Shown here: positions 16,981 to 25,000 of the stretch, piece after piece
Position numbering within the stretch: position 1 is the first letter of the stretch
Layout of the letters: each line of letters begins with the position of its first letter
Assembly (NCBI GenBank): GCA_903813345.2
Contig: CAIIXF020000308.1
Coordinates: 1 to 25,000 of the forward strand
DNA length: 25,000 nt
Direction of reading: 5' to 3'
Source: Owenia fusiformis
Taxonomy: Eukaryota; Annelida; Polychaeta; Sabellida; Oweniidae
Notes under the pieces: model-generated
Databases searched by the model: none
What the model saw: the letters and a program-made list of their open reading frames with translations, nothing else
Told to the model about the DNA's origin: nothing
Position numbers and translations under genes: made by a program

Positions 16981-17176
16981 AATGCAGAGAAGTTAAACCC
17001 TTATGCGACAGAAGAAATCGTCATCAAGCAGCTAGGCACCAATGCTGTCGGTAGCGGACCGCCCACATCGCGCCTGTACAGGGATAACTATGTTTTGAAA
17101 TCATGTAAAATGGGCGCACCCAAAGTTTTATTAGAAAATGGACAATTGGGAATATGGTTCCAATCTAAATATGTTT
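16981..17176 (+). CDS. Globular-looking exon after the coiled coil, 3' end uncertain
   Basis: After ATTGTTTCAG the phase-0 frame codes NAEKLNPYATEEIVIKQLGT then a Gly/Pro-containing section (VGSGPPTSRLYRDNYVL) and LLENGQLGIWFQ, more globular than the preceding helix. No donor is obvious before similarity to the duplicated intron starts at 17178. The frame then reads through the intron end and terminal exon in the wrong frame, to a stop at 17280. The exon was probably cut by insertion of the duplicated segment. I considered a BEN domain and could not support it. Confidence 0.5.
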
Positions 17177-17177
17177 T

Positions 17178-17795
17178 TGTTGCGTTAACATCATTAAATG
17201 ACTTATTTAAACGAAATTGTTTTTGTTTTTATATTTACAGGGTGAGAAAAGAAAAACATACATTGAACATGACATGGTGAAAATACGTAAACTGGAGATT
17301 TTGGAGCATGTCGTGAATAGCATAAAGGACATTTAATATTTCATATATTACAGAACTCATGGTCGTCATCTTCAGATATTCCAATATTTTTCTTACCAAT
17401 TATTTTCTATTATTATTATTAATTATCCAATTAATTATTCAATTGTTGCATTAATCAGTGATAAATTGTATAACAGTTGATCATTTTCAAAATGATTTTG
17501 TATAAATGCACATATACATTACACAGCTTATTTCCGTCATCTTCAGAGAATGTTCATTTTTCTTTCCAATTCTTATTAATTATCCAATTAATTAATTGTT
17601 GTATTATTCCACCATTAAATGTATAACAGTTGATCATTTTCAAAATATATATGTTTAGGGGGGTTAGGTTAGGTTGGGAAGACTTAACCCCTAACCATAC
17701 CCTGGGTAGGGGCGTGGTGGGGGAGAGAAATCGGGTCGATCTTTGGAGGCTAAGAAGCCTCTTATCGGGGGATTGGTTTGTTGACTTAAAGGCTT
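17178..17795. repeat. Direct repeat carrying terminal exon and GGTTAGG block, copy 2
   Basis: Second copy of 14801-15268, with the same order: intron end, terminal exon, 3' region and GGTTAGG block. An extra 120 bp or so (17490-17640) repeats the preceding 3' region. It interrupts the run of coiled-coil module exons. Confidence 0.8.
17241..17336 (+). CDS. Terminal exon of the family, copy 2 (31 residues)
   Basis: After TATTTACAG the exon codes GEKRKTYIEHDMVKIRKLEI...IKDI and stops at TAA 17334-17336. Substitutions relative to copy 1 are mostly conservative (Val/Ile, Asp/Glu) and the frame is intact, which suggests the peptide has been under some constraint since duplication. Confidence 0.6.
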   Translation, partial: GEKRKTYIEHDMVKIRKLEILEHVVNSIKDI

Positions 17796-17949
17796 ATCTT
17801 GAGTGGATTAGTAGAGATAAGCCAAAAAGTCAATAACACTCAAGATATCTATACGTGTACCTATGTAGTTAGCGTGTTTGTAGTAAACCAACCCAAATGC
17901 AATAAGTGATGACTATTTACAGTTCTTAACTTAATTATTCCATTTTTAG
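17337..17949. other. 3' region of copy 2 plus repeat and short unique sequence
   Basis: It contains the 3' untranslated-like region, the local tandem duplication and the GGTTAGG block (to 17795), then about 150 bp of unique AT-rich DNA ending in the acceptor CATTTTTAG. The 68-codon ORF at 17630-17836 lies across the repeat and is considered spurious. Confidence 0.55.
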
Positions 17950-18009
17950 GGAGACACAGAATCTATCGCTACAGTACAGAATCCCACAGGAACAGACAAC
18001 AGTGATGCG
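17950..18009 (+). CDS. Acidic/Thr-rich cassette exon (20 residues)
   Basis: A phase-0, 60-bp exon between CATTTTTAG and GTTAGT, coding GDTESIATVQNPTGTDNSDA. The low-complexity composition suits a linker. It starts with GG like the terminal exons. Confidence 0.45.
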
Positions 18010-18282
18010 GTTAGTTTTAAACTAAACAAGTTTTTGTTTCTGGCTTTATCTTTTTATTTTCTATACTAGTCACATAAGGATAAATAAATGATCTTGTTGA
18101 CTATAAATCATTTTCTGATTTTTGGAAAGCGTACATAATGAATAATCAAATACTGGATGATCAAATGATACATTATCACTTCCATGTGATTAAATAATAA
18201 TAAAATAAAACATTTATACACCATCAGCATTCGGTGAAACAAACTATGATTGTGTAACTGATTCAAGTAATTTCTTTCTTAG

Positions 18283-18387
18283 GTGCAAGATCCAGTCGGG
18301 TATATTTCCCGCATGCTGGAGTGCCAGCATATTCAGGTGAATTCTCTGCTACAACAGCAGAGATGGCTGTCAACATCTATACATTTG
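18283..18387 (+). CDS. 35-residue cassette exon (VQDPVGYISRM)
   Basis: A phase-0, 105-bp exon between TTTCTTAG and GTATCC. It codes VQDPVGYISRMLECQHIQVN and a Gln/Leu-rich end (LLQQQRWLS). The amphipathic pattern suggests a helical interaction segment. No family is recognised. Confidence 0.5.
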
Positions 18388-18574
18388 GTATCCGATAGCA
18401 TTAATTTACGTTGCTTTTGATCTTGTTTTTAAAAATATTCTTCATTTTATTAAGTATATAAAAAAGAATAAAATATTGTTACATGCAGTTGTATTATATT
18501 TGATTAACTTATCTTTATAGAAGTGAAATAATCACTAGATATGATTCATTGAATATTATTTTATCTCATTTTAG

Positions 18575-18616
18575 AATTTAAAGCGCAGACGTCTGTATCA
18601 GAATTTTCTCCACTGA
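18575..18616 (+). CDS. Possible alternative short terminal exon (13 residues)
   Basis: In phase 0 after ATTTTAG the frame codes NLKRRRLYQNFLH and stops at TGA 18614-18616. KRRR resembles a nuclear localisation signal. Another frame of the same segment stays open to TAA at about 18672, so the phase is not certain. A donor-like CACG|GTAATA follows near 18727. Confidence 0.35.
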   Translation, partial: NLKRRRLYQNFLH

Positions 18617-18939
18617 AGCGAGCAGCACCCAACTGTTCTACAGCTCCTACCTCTAGCCATCGGAACTACTAAATAGTTCCTGCCGAAAAGAGGTTTCCAC
18701 ATCCGATGAGGACTCAGGAACTCACGGTAATATCATGTGTTATATTTTTATCAAGCTGTGCAATACAGATCATAAATGATGTATATTTTTGTCGATTTTT
18801 TACATTCACTTACATTTACTCACCAAAGCGATGATACTTAATCTGTTCGCAATAAATCATACCTGTTCATGAGTTTATATGATACACTGTAATGTTCTTA
18901 TGTATCATAACTAGCAGTTATATAACGTCATCTCTTCAG

Positions 18940-19004
18940 GTATCCCAAGCAAAAGAGGTGGAGGAGGCGACAAGGGCAATAATGAATGACAACTCCAGTA
19001 TAAA
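18940..19004 (+). CDS. Cassette exon (VSQAKEVEEATRAIM)
   Basis: The exon starts in phase 0 after CTCTTCAG and ends after 65 bp at GTGAGT, leaving two bases that complete a codon with the exon at 19270. It can follow 18387 directly in frame, skipping 18575, which makes the two alternatives mutually exclusive 3' ends. Confidence 0.5.
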
Positions 19005-19269
19005 GTGAGTATAAAAGAGTTTTCATGGGTTTTCACATAAAACATATGGTATACAACAAGCATCACTTCATCGTATGCAATAACCGAAAATTATATTTGT
19101 AAACTATTGATTAAAAATATTTTTTCAAGAATAAGTCGCATATAATAAACATCATTAAAGTAAATGCAATTCAGGAGAACCTGATCAATTACGGAAAATA
19201 TGGAGTTCATCAAGTATTTATTTATTTATATGCAGCTCTGAATTTATTTCTATATTTATTTACATGCAG

Positions 19270-19375
19270 CAGTGATACAGTAGATGTGCAAATACAGCCA
19301 ACCATCACAATTGAATCAGAGGAAGCCGTCGATAACAATCAATGTATCACAATTGAAGCAGATGTCATCGTATAG
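19270..19375 (+). CDS. Terminal acidic exon ending in TAG
   Basis: After TTACATGCAG the frame, joined in phase 2 to 18940-19004, codes a Ser/Thr/Ile/Glu-rich acidic stretch with two ITIE units and stops at TAG 19373-19375. The matching phase supports both exons. Function is unknown; the acidic Ile-rich end could be an interaction or activation tail. Confidence 0.5.
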
Positions 19376-19660
19376 AAAAAGTGGTAATTATCATCCTCTG
19401 ATATATATATGAAGAGGGGTGAAGCAAGGCTCAGATAATGTAAAGTCAATCAATCTCAAAATAATCCTAACATATGAATTTGATTGTTTTAGAGGACAAA
19501 AGAATCACTAAGCAAAATTTCTAGAAGAAACAATAAGGTAAAGTAACAATAAGGTAACAGTAATAATACAAATATTTAAAAAATAATAGAAAAATATTAA
19601 AAGAATGATTGCGTATTTGTTGTGCATTCGTCATAACACATTTTAATTATTTATTTTTAG

Positions 19661-19836
19661 TAAAATCACACAAATGCAGAACTTGTCATGAAACGTTTAC
19701 AAATGGGAGGGGTCTCCATAGACACAGGCTTAAAAATCATTTCAAGTCAGGTGGAAAGCTTCACACGATGCTATGGGAAAGTCCTGAAGAAGCAACATGG
19801 GTCCGTGAAGATGGAACAATAGATGATCCCTCCTAG
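19661..19836 (+). CDS. C2H2 zinc-finger terminal exon
   Basis: After TTATTTTTAG the frame (two bases, then Lys-Ser-His) codes a canonical finger CRTCHETFTNGRGLHRHRLK-NH: C-x2-C-x3-F-x5-L-x2-H-x4-H. It is followed by an acidic tail (WESPEEATWVREDGTIDDPS) and TAG at 19834-19836. A single finger on its own exon at the end of a cassette run resembles the alternative 3' zinc-finger exons of insect loci such as lola or mod(mdg4). The acceptor needs a donor that leaves one base, and none of the exons I list upstream clearly supplies that. Alternatively it is the last exon of a separate gene or a relic. Confidence 0.6.
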
Positions 19837-20211
19837 AGGAGTGTGAGGATAATAGAGGACTCATGCTTCAGGGAAATAGGGTGTCTGACATATTGATTGT
19901 TAATCCAGCTCTTGACGTGAGCTTGAAGACAGTGTTATGTGTCGTGGTAACTGCTAATAATGCGGACAGGAAGTCAGCAACCTAGCTATACAAGAGACCA
20001 CATACCTCTCAGAGTCCACACAACCCACACTTTTTGTGGTCCAACCCACATTCAACATTACTGTGGAACCTTACATAAATGTAATCAATCATTATATAAT
20101 CACCTTATCAAAAAGTCAATAGTCTTACTTGGTATATAAAAATAGTTTTGGTGGTCCACCTACCTACCACCCATTTAGATGGAACCGTTATCAAAATAGT
20201 CAATAGTCTTG
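19837..20211. other. Intergenic or intronic stretch
   Basis: No ORF or splice-bounded exon is seen. The phrase CAATAGTCTT preceded by TCAA recurs near 20116 and 20201, and GTGGTCCA recurs near 20035 and 20150, so minor local duplication is present just left of the CxxC block copy 2. Confidence 0.45.
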
Positions 20212-21250
20212 TCACAATATAAGCAAGTATAAAGGACCTGCGTTCTGACAAATTATGATATCTGCAACATAATTCCGAAGGGCACATTTCATGCTGCGTT
20301 TCAAGCGAACATATATATCAACCTAAATAGTCATTCACATGGTTTATTCTCTTTTACAGTGCACAGTACTCAATGCAGCCTTGCCTGAAGAGGTCTGGGA
20401 CGAACTCGCCCAGCTGCAAAACCAGGATAGGAGTCAGGCATCACCCATTGAGTTGCCCCAGCTGTGGCCGACACCCTCAGCCTCAGCCGACCTTCCAATC
20501 CTGAAGGCCTTCACAACACATCACCAGGGGACAACTCAATCAGCCACAGCCTCAGCTAATCCTCCTATCCTGGAGGAATTCCTTCACCAAGAGACAACTC
20601 AAGAAAAACCCATAGACATGGTCCAGCTGTGGCCAGCAACAACGGGCTCGGCTGATCTGACAATAGGGTCAGGAAGCAGCCATGCAACTGCTCGAGCTGG
20701 GATCAACACAACAGTCCCAATTCGACCCACTGGAAGAGCTAATGAAGGATCTAGACTCGCCCCTGGAGGCCACGAACCCCATACCCATCGATGGGGCGTG
20801 GGATAGCACCCCCACCATTTCAATCCCTTTCTGAACTCCAGGGACGAAGGTAAACGTAATGTGCACTCTGTGCCCACACCCTACCATTTGTGAACGGGTT
20901 ATCACCACCAGCACCCCAACCCCTGAACAAACACAGACTGCGATACTCTTCGCAGTACATCCTGGTACCAATTACCAGGCACTGTACTGTGAAGACTGTC
21001 GATCTGTCACCATATTCTCAATTTTCCCGTCCACATAAAACTTCCCGCAGAATTAACTTCACAAACCCTACCGTCATCTGGTCCCAAATCACCCAAAAAG
21101 TAATCAGGTTAAACATCATCATAGAAATCATAGAAATTAGACATGTCAGTGAATTTTCAAAGCACCTTTCGAAATTCAAGTTAATCAACCCCAATTTACG
21201 TTGCATTACGCAGTCTATACCATTCTAGTTTATCTTTAAGTCTATACATC
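20212..21250. repeat. CxxC-block repeat, copy 2
   Basis: Closely similar along its length to 12880-13865: the upstream non-coding part (ACCTGCGTTCTGACAAATT), the splice acceptor, the exon, and the downstream part (CATCATCATAGAAATCATAG). Confidence 0.75.
20360..21038 (+). pseudogene. CxxC protein exon, copy 2, frameshifted and with a nonsense codon
   Basis: The first frame (C-T-V-L-N-A-A-L-P-E-E-V-W-D-E-L) is open from 20360. Homology moves to another frame between about 20640 and 20680, where the repeat units differ from copy 1; the first frame then closes at 20806. The shifted frame meets TGA at 20832-20834 and afterwards carries the CTLC and YCEDC motifs to TAA 21036-21038. All Cys of the two CxxC pairs remain, so the loss may be fairly recent. 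It has more ELPQLWP/ANPPIL-type repeat sequence than copy 1. Confidence 0.65.
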
Positions 21251-21344
21251 TATATGCGTGTAATAGAAACTTGTTTGTTTATTAAGAAGACAGGGACAAG
21301 CACAAACACGTCTAACGTACACACAAACATACACAATTTAGACA

Positions 21345-21395
21345 AAGGTGATGCTACACGCAAAAACAATCACTCTCCACCGATAATATTGAAGA
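21345..21395 (+). pseudogene. Relic of family exon 3
   Basis: GGTGATGCTACACGCAAAAA and CACTCTCCACCGATAATATTGA match part of exon 3 at 7352-7392 (GATGCTACAAGCAGG, CACTCTCCATCTATAATATTGA). The upstream half of the exon and its acceptor are missing. Confidence 0.5.
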
Positions 21396-21690
21396 GGCTT
21401 CGCCTTAAAGTTTACATTAATAAATAAATAAACAAATAGTTAAATTAATAGTTGCATTTCAATTTATCAATCGATTATGTGTTATTTATTACTCACTCAA
21501 TAATTCAATCATTCGATCAAAACTGATTAAAATGACGATGTTATTTAATATGCTTTGTTACAATTCAATAGAGGCACATATTATTTTATAATGCCTCTTT
21601 TAAGGCTAAATGCAAAATCATATAAGCGACATTCATAACTTTTGACTTGATTGGCACGCATGTAATAATAAATGCTTGTTTATTTTTTAG

Positions 21691-21825
21691 CATCCAAAGT
21701 CAATCACGTTTGATGCAACACCGATCGTAAACACCAAAGTGCTACAGGCCAACCCCAGTGGATTTAACCAGAAAAAGCACACCCCAGCTATACCAATAAT
21801 GCGTGCTTGCCCTGAGGCAACTAAT
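21691..21825 (+). CDS. Variable exon of the family (3' set 2), 45 residues
   Basis: A phase-0, 135-bp exon between TATTTTTTAG and ACTAAT|GTAAGT. It starts HPKSITFDATPIV and ends ACPEATN. It shares the HPKS/NPKS start with 14114 and the EATN end with 7433-7545. It is basic and low in hydrophobics, probably disordered. Confidence 0.6.
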
Positions 21826-21990
21826 GTAAGTATACATAAATAAATTGTTTAATTAATGATTGAATTTTAATTTATCTTTTATTTATTTAAAATGCAAAAT
21901 AATTATCTACAAAAATTGACATTTGTGCCGCATTTAAACTCTTTGACTCCATTAACAGGCGTGTGTAATAAAAATTGCTGTTTATTTTAG

Positions 21991-22134
21991 GACCAAGAAT
22001 CAAGTGTGTTTAATGCCAAAAGTGAAGTACGCACCAACGCGCTCAAGGCAGACTCATGTAGTATTTCTAAGAAACAGAAGCCGTCACCCGAGATAACAAA
22101 CTTTAATGTAAAGCCTGCCACCAAAAACACTAAT
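21991..22134 (+). CDS. Variable exon of the family (3' set 2), 48 residues
   Basis: A phase-0, 144-bp exon between TTTATTTTAG and ACTAAT|GTAAGT. It starts DQESSVFNAKSEVRTNALKA and ends KPATKNTN. Length, ends and composition show it is a diverged tandem duplicate of the 21691 exon. Confidence 0.6.
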
Positions 22135-22387
22135 GTAAGTTGACATAACTAAATTTTTAAAACAATAGTTGTATTTTTATTTTATTTTCAAGCTAATTTA
22201 TGCATGCTTATCATACGTAAATGCCATGCTATATTTAATTGGTATATCAAAGGATTGATTTAATTGAAATCGACAGAAGTTTTAATTGTCACGTAACAAG
22301 ACAGTGTCTATATTTTTAACACTAGTGATACTTTGATAAATATATTAATTAAAAATCGAATAGTTATCATCATTAATATTATTTCAG

Positions 22388-22450
22388 AAAGCAGGCATAC
22401 AGTGTGACATAATAAATGGAGCATATGCGGAGTCGCTTGGGTTATTAAAT
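22388..22450 (+). CDS. 21-residue cassette exon (IQCxIIN type), copy 2
   Basis: After TTATTTCAG it codes KAGIQCDIINGAYAESLGLL plus Asn and ends at a good GTAAGT donor, unlike the copy at 14511. Both are 63 bp and phase 0. Confidence 0.6.
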
Positions 22451-22751
22451 GTAAGTTAATTTGTGCTTATAATACGTAAATGCCCTGCTATATGTAATTC
22501 ATACCAAAGTATAAATTTAAAAGAAATTGGCAGATACGTTTTTCTTACAGTTTATAATTTTAATCACGTGTAATATACACAATGGCTTGTTTATTAATTC
22601 TCTCTTTTTTAAAAAATAAGAAGACGTTTAATTATTTTTATGTTATCTTATCCTACAAATATAGCCTGTTTTTAAAGATAATAGATAAATAAAACACGAA
22701 TGGTAAACAATATGAGTAATAATTTAAATGTACTTGTTCTTATGTTTGCAG

Positions 22752-22860
22752 ACTGCAAGAAACATACTAACAGATGACGATAGATAGCAAATGTGATTGT
22801 GTGAAAATGAAGAAATTAAAGTCATTAGACAATGTAATAACAACATTAGCAAATGTTTAA
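22752..22860 (+). pseudogene. Decayed terminal exon of the family, copy 3
   Basis: After TGTTTGCAG the phase-0 frame codes TARNILTDDDR and hits TAG at 22785-22787. The part homologous to the ends of 14860-14955 and 17241-17336 (VKMKKLKSLDNVITTLANV, TAA at 22858-22860) lies at 22801 in a different frame, because the first part is 49 bp against 36 bp in the other copies. Either the gene now ends early or the copy is dead. Confidence 0.55.
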
Positions 22861-23675
22861 TAACATTTAAAAGCTAATCTAAAGATATGATACTCTTCGC
22901 ATGCTATTAGCTATACATTACATTACATTATATACAATACAAAGCATTTCCATAACAATCATTAAAATGTATCTATAGTTGCACTGAACTATGAACATTC
23001 TACTAGAAAGTGCTTGGCAATGTCCTTTTGTTGCTTTGTTGCACACTAGGCAATGCTGTTCTTTTTTCAATATAAAGCATAACTAAATATACTAATCCAA
23101 ATAATTAATTAAAATAAGCAAATAAATAAATAATATATAAACAGCAAGATATCTTGAGAAGTGGCCTCCGACGAACCTTAGTATTTGAAATTAGACATGG
23201 TCCTATTAATAATTACTAATCGCTAAAAATGTTGTTTCTAAAATGCTTCCTCGTTTTGCCGACTATTTTTCTCTTCCCTCCGGCCGGCCTTGTTTGGAAT
23301 GCTGTTGTCCGTGTTGCACTGGTGGTATTATGTTAAACGGCGATTGTCTTACTAGTACATTTCTACCTTTAATCGTTCAGCTGACTAAAGTTCTGGCTTG
23401 TATAACAATTATTTCAGGGGTTTATTCAAGAAAGGCATAAAATAATGATATGTTCTGATGGGCTTTTTAAATGACCACGTTGAGTAAAATAATATAAATT
23501 GATCATGAGAAATAAGTATACTATCCCTTAAACATGTTTCGTAATTTAAATTACGCGTATCCCGTGATGACCGTACGATTAGAATACGTGACAAGGGTCA
23601 CAACTAGATTTAGTAAAAAAGAAGTAAAAATGAATTTGTTAAATCACTCCTCCTCTTGGTTGATTGGTCTTACTA
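22861..23675. other. AT-rich spacer between paralogs
   Basis: No convincing gene. A 65-codon Cys-rich ORF at 23243-23440 (CLECCCPCC near its middle) has no splice context or partner and is not called. ATTAC repeats about three times near 22916-22930. Confidence 0.5.
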
Positions 23676-23806
23676 TGCGCATAAAAATGGCACTCTACAC
23701 AGCAATTTTGGGCTCTGTCAGTGTGACGTTGGTAAAGTTATCACGCTGACCAAGCTATTTCTTAAAATTTACTAAATCAAAAGATGGCATCAAGTATTGC
23801 ATCAAC
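23676..23806 (+). promoter_or_regulatory. Conserved promoter/5' UTR of the family, upright copy
   Basis: It matches the inverted segment 3270-3400. Candidate elements are ATAAAA (23681-23686) and an arthropod initiator TCAGT (23718-23722), spaced about 38 bp from the TATA-like box to the initiator A, somewhat more than usual. ATG 23807 follows 85 bp later. Promoter role is inferred from conservation and position. Confidence 0.4.
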
Positions 23807-24132
23807 ATGAGTTGGGCAGAGGCAATGGCAGTGGACCATTGTAAAAGTGATGTCGTCAAACAGTTATACCAGAAAGAAGCGCAATTCAGATTAGGGCTTG
23901 TGCTTACATGCAAAGCGTCTGCATATGCCGTAAAATTACAGGAGGGGGCAGACGTGATGGTCACACCAAAGCCTGAATTTGTTTGTTTCGTCTATGACCA
24001 TTGGACGAAGATTTTTGAGGCTCGAGTGGTGGATGTCAAAAGTCCGCCACTCAAAGAACTTGGTGATTCTGGTCATCTTTCGATGACACTGATGAGGATT
24101 TGGACAATGAAGAAAACCCCTTCGCCAAAACG
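23807..24132 (+). pseudogene. Exon 1 of the host gene family, 1-bp frameshift
   Basis: It starts MSWAEAMAVDHCK and follows the other copies to KELGD, then loses frame near 24064, where GGTGATTCTGG replaces GGTGATTTCTGG. Length is 326 bp against 327 in the intact copy. The acidic C-terminal tail is therefore lost and the frame runs on through the donor (ACG|GTAGGT) to a stop at 24134-24136. Other differences are few, so the break looks recent. A sequencing or assembly error is possible. Confidence 0.7.
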
Positions 24133-24333
24133 GTAGGTTATATTTTTCTATCATTATTTGTTTTTACACATACTTTTCTCACATTTATGTCTCAAAATTA
24201 AAATAGTTCGCTTTTCATGTCTCAAAATTAACATTGGCCACCATTACTCACATTAATTTTGTTTAATCTTATTTTTTGATAATTAATTATTTAATTTATC
24301 TATCTATTTCTTTTATTTATTCATTTATTTCAG

Positions 24334-24408
24334 CGCCAACAGAATTCAAAGAAAGCGTCGGAGACAGAAGAAAAGACACAGAAACGGTTAAACTTCGTGA
24401 AAACTGAT
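24334..24408 (+). CDS. Exon 2 of the host gene family (copy 4)
   Basis: A phase-0, 75-bp exon between TTTATTTCAG and GTAAGT, coding RQQNSKKASETEEKTQKRLN then FVKTD. The upstream intron is continuous with the form at 6959-7151 and gives the empty-site reference for the 2-kb insertion in copy 1. Confidence 0.65.
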
Positions 24409-24485
24409 GTAAGTTATTCTTGTACTATGTCAATTTTAACCACTTTTTATAAACCTATAATATTAATTAACTGCGAGTTGCCAAG

Positions 24486-24621
24486 TTGCGACAAATAACA
24501 AAGGTGCGAGTAAAGATGTGCCACCTGGAACCAAAGATGCTACAAGCAGGACCTACTCTAGCGACCGCGCCACCCCTCATTAACAGTAACAATGCGGTCA
24601 GCTGACCAAAAAGGCACTAAT
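24486..24621 (+). CDS. Exon 3 of the host gene family (copy 4), frame uncertain
   Basis: It follows TTGCCAAG (copy 2 has TTGCCAGG, so the acceptor has moved by one base) and ends at GGCACTAAT|GTAAGT. The frame matching copy 2 (VATNNKGASKDVPP) meets TAA near 24584. It contains the region and donor that copy 2 lacks. It is probably a damaged but nearly full-length version. Confidence 0.45.
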
Positions 24622-24820
24622 GTAAGTTGTAATAAATGATTTCTTGTTTAAATTAATTAAATTGCATTTCTAACATCACTTGTTAACGGTTAATGCAAAT
24701 GTTATAAAACAGGGAAATTTATGTGCGATAATTATGTGATGTTAATCAACATTTATACGGTTTTAAATTTTTTTTATTTGATCTAAACGCATGCTATAAA
24801 AATGTGCTTGTTTATTTCAG

Positions 24821-24920
24821 ACTTCACTGGCCAGCACATCAATCTTCAGGAGCGTTACACACATTAACCACAATTAACAGTTAACCACATTAGTGATATG
24901 GCACAGAAGCAGGCCGCAAC
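24821..24920 (+). pseudogene. Variable exon (7433 type), copy 4, 3' end deleted
   Basis: After TTTATTTCAG the sequence ACTTCACTGGCCAGCACATC tracks 7433 onward to GGCCGCAAC. It then jumps to TAAATTGTATTTTTAACATC, which is intron sequence in copy 2 about 70 bp past the donor. The donor is therefore gone. There is also a short local expansion around CATTAACCACAATTAACAG. Confidence 0.55.
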
Positions 24921-24960
24921 TAAATTGTATTTTTAACATCACTTGTTAATGGCTAGTGCA

Positions 24961-25000
24961 AGTGTAAATAACATATGAAACAGGGAATTCAACTTGCTAT
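24961..25000. other. Unoccupied LTR insertion site in the paralogous intron
   Basis: The sequence GTGTAAATAACATAT continues directly as GAAACAGGGAATTCAACTTG. In the two occupied copies the same GTAAATAACATAT is followed by the LTR start TGTTATGACTC. It shows the pre-insertion state and the exact left boundary. Confidence 0.75.

Noticed and set aside
16981-17176. BEN domain in the exon after the coiled coil
   Set aside because: Length and some residues invited the idea, but I could not match the family's pattern, and the exon end is disrupted.
23243-23440. 65-codon Cys-rich ORF as a small secreted peptide gene
   Set aside because: No signal peptide at the start, no splice context and no second copy. 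Length is within chance.

Overview
The window looks like an AT-rich insect (at least arthropod) nuclear chromosome. The evidence is many short exons bounded by GT...AG introns of about 100-400 bp, gypsy/errantivirus-type LTR retroelement remains with a baculovirus-F-like envelope gene, and GGTTAGG-rich dispersed repeats. Species and order cannot be read from the sequence. There is no bacterial or phage gene organisation and I saw no tRNA, rRNA or CRISPR. Most of what is here is one unnamed multi-exon host gene family, present in several broken, duplicated and inverted copies, invaded by LTR elements. || Layout: 1-725 is the 3' part of an errantivirus-like env, followed by exon-like scraps (733-1119) and about 1.8 kb of featureless DNA. 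2924-3420 is an inverted copy of the family's promoter and exon 1 (109 codons), bounded by a 19-bp inverted repeat. The plus-strand intron 1 that follows is split by a 2,077-bp TG...CA element with a 4-bp ATAT target duplication (3533-5609; solo LTR or similar). Exon 2 follows, then a 392-bp LTR (5921-6312), then a piece of gag that is fused in frame to host exon 1 (6476-6958). The host exons and the same LTR-gag block come again in tandem (6647-8368; offset 1,722 bp, very few differences). || 7643-14063 is one large insertion in a host intron: LTR, gag nucleocapsid with CCHC knuckle, a T TTA AAC slippery site next to the gag stop, no recognisable protease/RT/RNase H/integrase, two unrecognised ORFs, an env with only one in-frame stop (10264-12840), a CxxC...CxxC protein exon (13032-13661), and finally an 80-bp inverted piece of the same LTR. 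The unoccupied version of the target intron is visible at the right edge of the window (24961-25000). || 14114-14955 holds 3' exons of the host gene, ending in a basic/coiled terminal exon. 15432-19836 is a run of small coiled-coil and acidic exons, nearly all phase 0 and multiples of three, with several possible alternative 3' ends including a C2H2 zinc-finger exon (19661-19836). Direct repeats (14801-15268 and 17178-17795) that carry the terminal exon and a GGTTAGG-rich repeat bracket the coiled-coil exons. 20212-21250 is a decayed second copy of the CxxC block. 21691-22860 is another set of the family's 3' exons with a decayed end, and 23676-25000 is a further 5' end (promoter, frameshifted exon 1, exon 2, exon 3, part of the next exon). 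|| The picture is a tandem array of paralogs reshaped by LTR insertion, tandem duplication, inversion and deletion. The most interesting product is a promoter-bearing LTR that reads into an in-frame gag zinc-knuckle/host-domain fusion with an intact splice donor. The second is an env kept nearly open in an element that has lost pol.
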